DNA from: Thermoplasmatota archaeon
Lineage (GTDB): Archaea > Thermoplasmatota > Thermoplasmata > GCA-020350865 > JAUVCJ01
NCBI GenBank assembly: GCA_030595765.1
Contig: JAUVCJ010000135.1
Location: forward strand, 1 to 6,653
Reading direction: 5' to 3'
DNA: 6,653 nt
Each line of letters begins with the position of its first letter. Position 1 is the first letter of the stretch. Below are positions 5,562 through 6,653 of this stretch, piece by piece. The notes below the pieces were generated by a model. That model saw only the letters and a list, made by a program, of their open reading frames with translations. It had not been told where the DNA came from and ran no database searches. Both the position numbers and the translations under genes were made by a program.

Positions 5562-6242
5562 ATGAACCTGAAACAGATGGCTGGAGAAAAAGCATGCGAG
5601 GCTGTGCGCAATGGAACTGTGGTTGGTCTTGGTACCGGCTCTACTGTGCATTTTACCATAGTAAAGCTGGGTCAGATGGTCAGGGAAGGATTGGACATCA
5701 TCGGCATCCCGACATCGATACGCTCAGAACTGCTGGCAAAAGAGGTTGGAATCAAACTCACCACCCTGGATGAGCATCCTGAGGTGGATGTTACCATAGA
5801 CGGAGCAGACGAGGTTGACCCGAATCTGGATCTCATAAAAGGGCTGGGTGGGGCATTGGTTCGGGAGAAGATGGTGGCCTCTGCCTCTTTGCGAGAGGTT
5901 ATTGTGGTGGATGGCTCCAAAATGGTTCAGAAACTTGGCACTCGGTCTCCACTGCCTGTAGAAATTATCCAATTCTGTTCAGGCAGGACACTGAAGGTCA
6001 TCGAATCTTTGGGTGGGAGGCCAGTCATCAGGATGACCGAGGGTGAGGCTTACATCACAGATAATGGCAACTTCATATGCGATGTGCATTTTCCAGACGG
6101 CATCGAGGACCCCAAGGGTATGGAGATTGCTCTGAACAACACACCGGGCATTGTGGATAATGGTCTCTTTTTGGGCATAACAACATCGGTGGTAATTGCC
6201 AGAGATGGAGAGCTGGAGATACAAGGCCAGCCGCTTGGATGA
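5562..6242 (+). CDS. rpiA: Ribose-5-phosphate isomerase A
   Basis: Interconverts ribose 5-phosphate and ribulose 5-phosphate in the cytosol, supplying ribose for nucleotides; in many archaea it links to the ribulose monophosphate route because the oxidative pentose pathway is absent. The 226-residue length fits the family. Visible are the phosphate-binding loop VGLGTGST (21-28), the catalytic DGADEVD with Asp80 and Asp83, IKGLGGALVREK with Lys93 and Glu102, SPLPVEII, LGGRPVIR, and TDNGNFICDVHF followed by MEIALNNTPGIVDNGLF. These correspond to E. coli Asp81, Asp84, Lys94 and Glu103 with a one-residue offset, so the enzyme should be active. ATG 5562 is chosen from the GGTGA site five bases upstream. 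It appears monocistronic, with its own promoter region and a convergent neighbour downstream. The stop is TGA. Confidence 0.97.
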   Translation: MNLKQMAGEKACEAVRNGTVVGLGTGSTVHFTIVKLGQMVREGLDIIGIPTSIRSELLAKEVGIKLTTLDEHPEVDVTIDGADEVDPNLDLIKGLGGALVREKMVASASLREVIVVDGSKMVQKLGTRSPLPVEIIQFCSGRTLKVIESLGGRPVIRMTEGEAYITDNGNFICDVHFPDGIEDPKGMEIALNNTPGIVDNGLFLGITTSVVIARDGELEIQGQPLG

Positions 6243-6252
6243 GAAAAAGCAA

Positions 6253-6273
6253 GGAGCTTATGAGCGGAGCTTA
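6253..6273 (+). repeat. Short direct repeat GGAGCTTA downstream of rpiA
   Basis: GGAGCTTA occurs at 6253-6260 and again at 6266-6273, separated by TGAGC. No T-run follows closely, so I cannot call it a terminator. Confidence 0.5.
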
Positions 6274-6285
6274 AGAGAATATCTT

Positions 6286-6361
6286 CTATGCTTACCCTCT
6301 ACGCTATGCCTTCTATGCTAAATTCTCTATGCTAATCATTGCCCTATGAGCCGCATCTATG
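6286..6361. repeat. CTATG-rich degenerate repeat in the convergent rpiA gap
   Basis: CTATG starts at 6286, 6304, 6313, 6327, 6344 and 6357, six copies in 76 nt. Three sit in the longer core TCTATGCT (6285, 6312, 6326). TATGAGC also occurs at 6259-6265 and 6345-6351, near both edges. The stretch lies in the 3' ends of two convergent genes and carries no recognisable gene. It may be a decayed tandem repeat or a 3'-end RNA element. Confidence 0.5.
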
Positions 6362-6362
6362 G

Positions 6363-6653
6363 TTACAGATGTTCATCTTCTGGGTGGCTTGCACCATTCT
6401 CCATCTCTGAAAAACCATCTTCAGAGTTTGGTGGCTGGACTCCTTTCTGGGGTCTGGGTGCTTCGCCATCACTCTCCACCAGGCCATCCTCTAACTCCGT
6501 ATCAGGAGCTCCATCAGATGCACCATGGTCAGTTGTGGAGGATTCTGAAAAAGGCCGGTTGCATTGGATGCAGGCTTCCATTGTTGCAACGCAGGCGTTG
6601 TGGTAGGGAGCGCCGCATTCACAGTGCTTGTGCGGAAATGAGGTTGTTATCCA
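6363..6653 (-). CDS. C-terminal part of a protein with a RING-like zinc cluster and acidic tail (start off window)
   Basis: The minus-strand frame is open from the window edge to TAA at 6363-6365, giving 96 C-terminal residues. Numbering from the edge, Cys11, Cys13, His18, Cys21, Cys28 and Cys31 form C-x-C-x4-H-x2-C-x6-C-x2-C (around HCECGAPYHNAC and CIQC). The CG-x2-YH-x2-C ... C-x2-C part resembles the second half of RING-type or prokaryotic RING-like zinc fingers. Residues 36-96 are a low-complexity, Ser/Asp/Glu/Gly/Pro-rich tail, probably disordered. The ATG at 6581 lies inside the zinc cluster and is not the start. The N-terminal part is unseen, so the function cannot be assigned. It converges with rpiA. 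Confidence 0.7.
   Translation of the reverse strand, partial: WITTSFPHKHCECGAPYHNACVATMEACIQCNRPFSESSTTDHGASDGAPDTELEDGLVESDGEAPRPQKGVQPPNSEDGFSEMENGASHPEDEHL

Noticed and set aside
5480..5773. 97-codon plus-strand ORF overlapping the start of rpiA
   Set aside because: It overlaps rpiA in another frame, has skewed Trp/Arg/His-rich composition and no family pattern; a shadow of rpiA.
6286..6361. CRISPR array
   Set aside because: Repeat units are only 5-8 nt with irregular 9-18 nt spacing; there are no long repeats or spacers.
6346..6606. 86-codon plus-strand ORF opposite the zinc-cluster gene
   Set aside because: It is antisense to a frame with an ordered Cys/His cluster and an acidic tail. 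Its Ser/Trp/Pro-rich translation is what the complement of such a tail produces.

Overview
The window looks archaeal, most likely a Thermoplasmata-type euryarchaeote (moderate confidence). The grounds are GGTGA-type Shine-Dalgarno (SD) sites that pair with the archaeal 16S tail, an MTH895-like small thioredoxin, a compact RpiA, and A/T-rich TATA-like promoter elements in place of -35/-10 boxes. Seven protein genes are visible (two cut by the window edges), plus one stop-interrupted ORF. I see no tRNA, rRNA, CRISPR array or insertion sequence.

Left part (2-1213, +): the C-terminal three quarters of an ATP-dependent phosphoenolpyruvate carboxykinase (pckA). It is convergent, across 46 nt, with the end of the next transcription unit.

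Middle (1260-5184): a divergent accessory module. On the minus strand, read from 4763 down to 1260, are a COG0701/ArsP_1-type permease, a 77-residue CxxC thioredoxin, and a large membrane protein that fuses an extracytoplasmic beta-rich region and a redoxin domain to a six-helix CcdA/DsbD-type electron-transfer domain. Diverging from it (+) is an ArsR-family repressor that keeps a Cys-Val-Cys metalloid-binding motif. The 94-nt divergent intergenic region (4764-4857) holds two similar 20-bp palindromes, one 11 nt from each start codon, with centres 52 bp apart and a TATA-like element between them. My reading is a metalloid- or thiol-responsive efflux module: the repressor senses the ligand, the permease exports it, and cytosolic thioredoxin passes electrons through the CcdA part to the outward-facing redoxin. 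The families are clear from sequence; the substrate is not.

Right part: a short ORF with a signal-peptide-like start is broken by an in-frame TAG (5238-5486). It is followed by ribose-5-phosphate isomerase A (5562-6242, +). A 120-nt convergent gap rich in CTATG repeats separates rpiA from the C-terminus of a minus-strand protein (6363-6653) with a RING-like zinc cluster and an acidic disordered tail.
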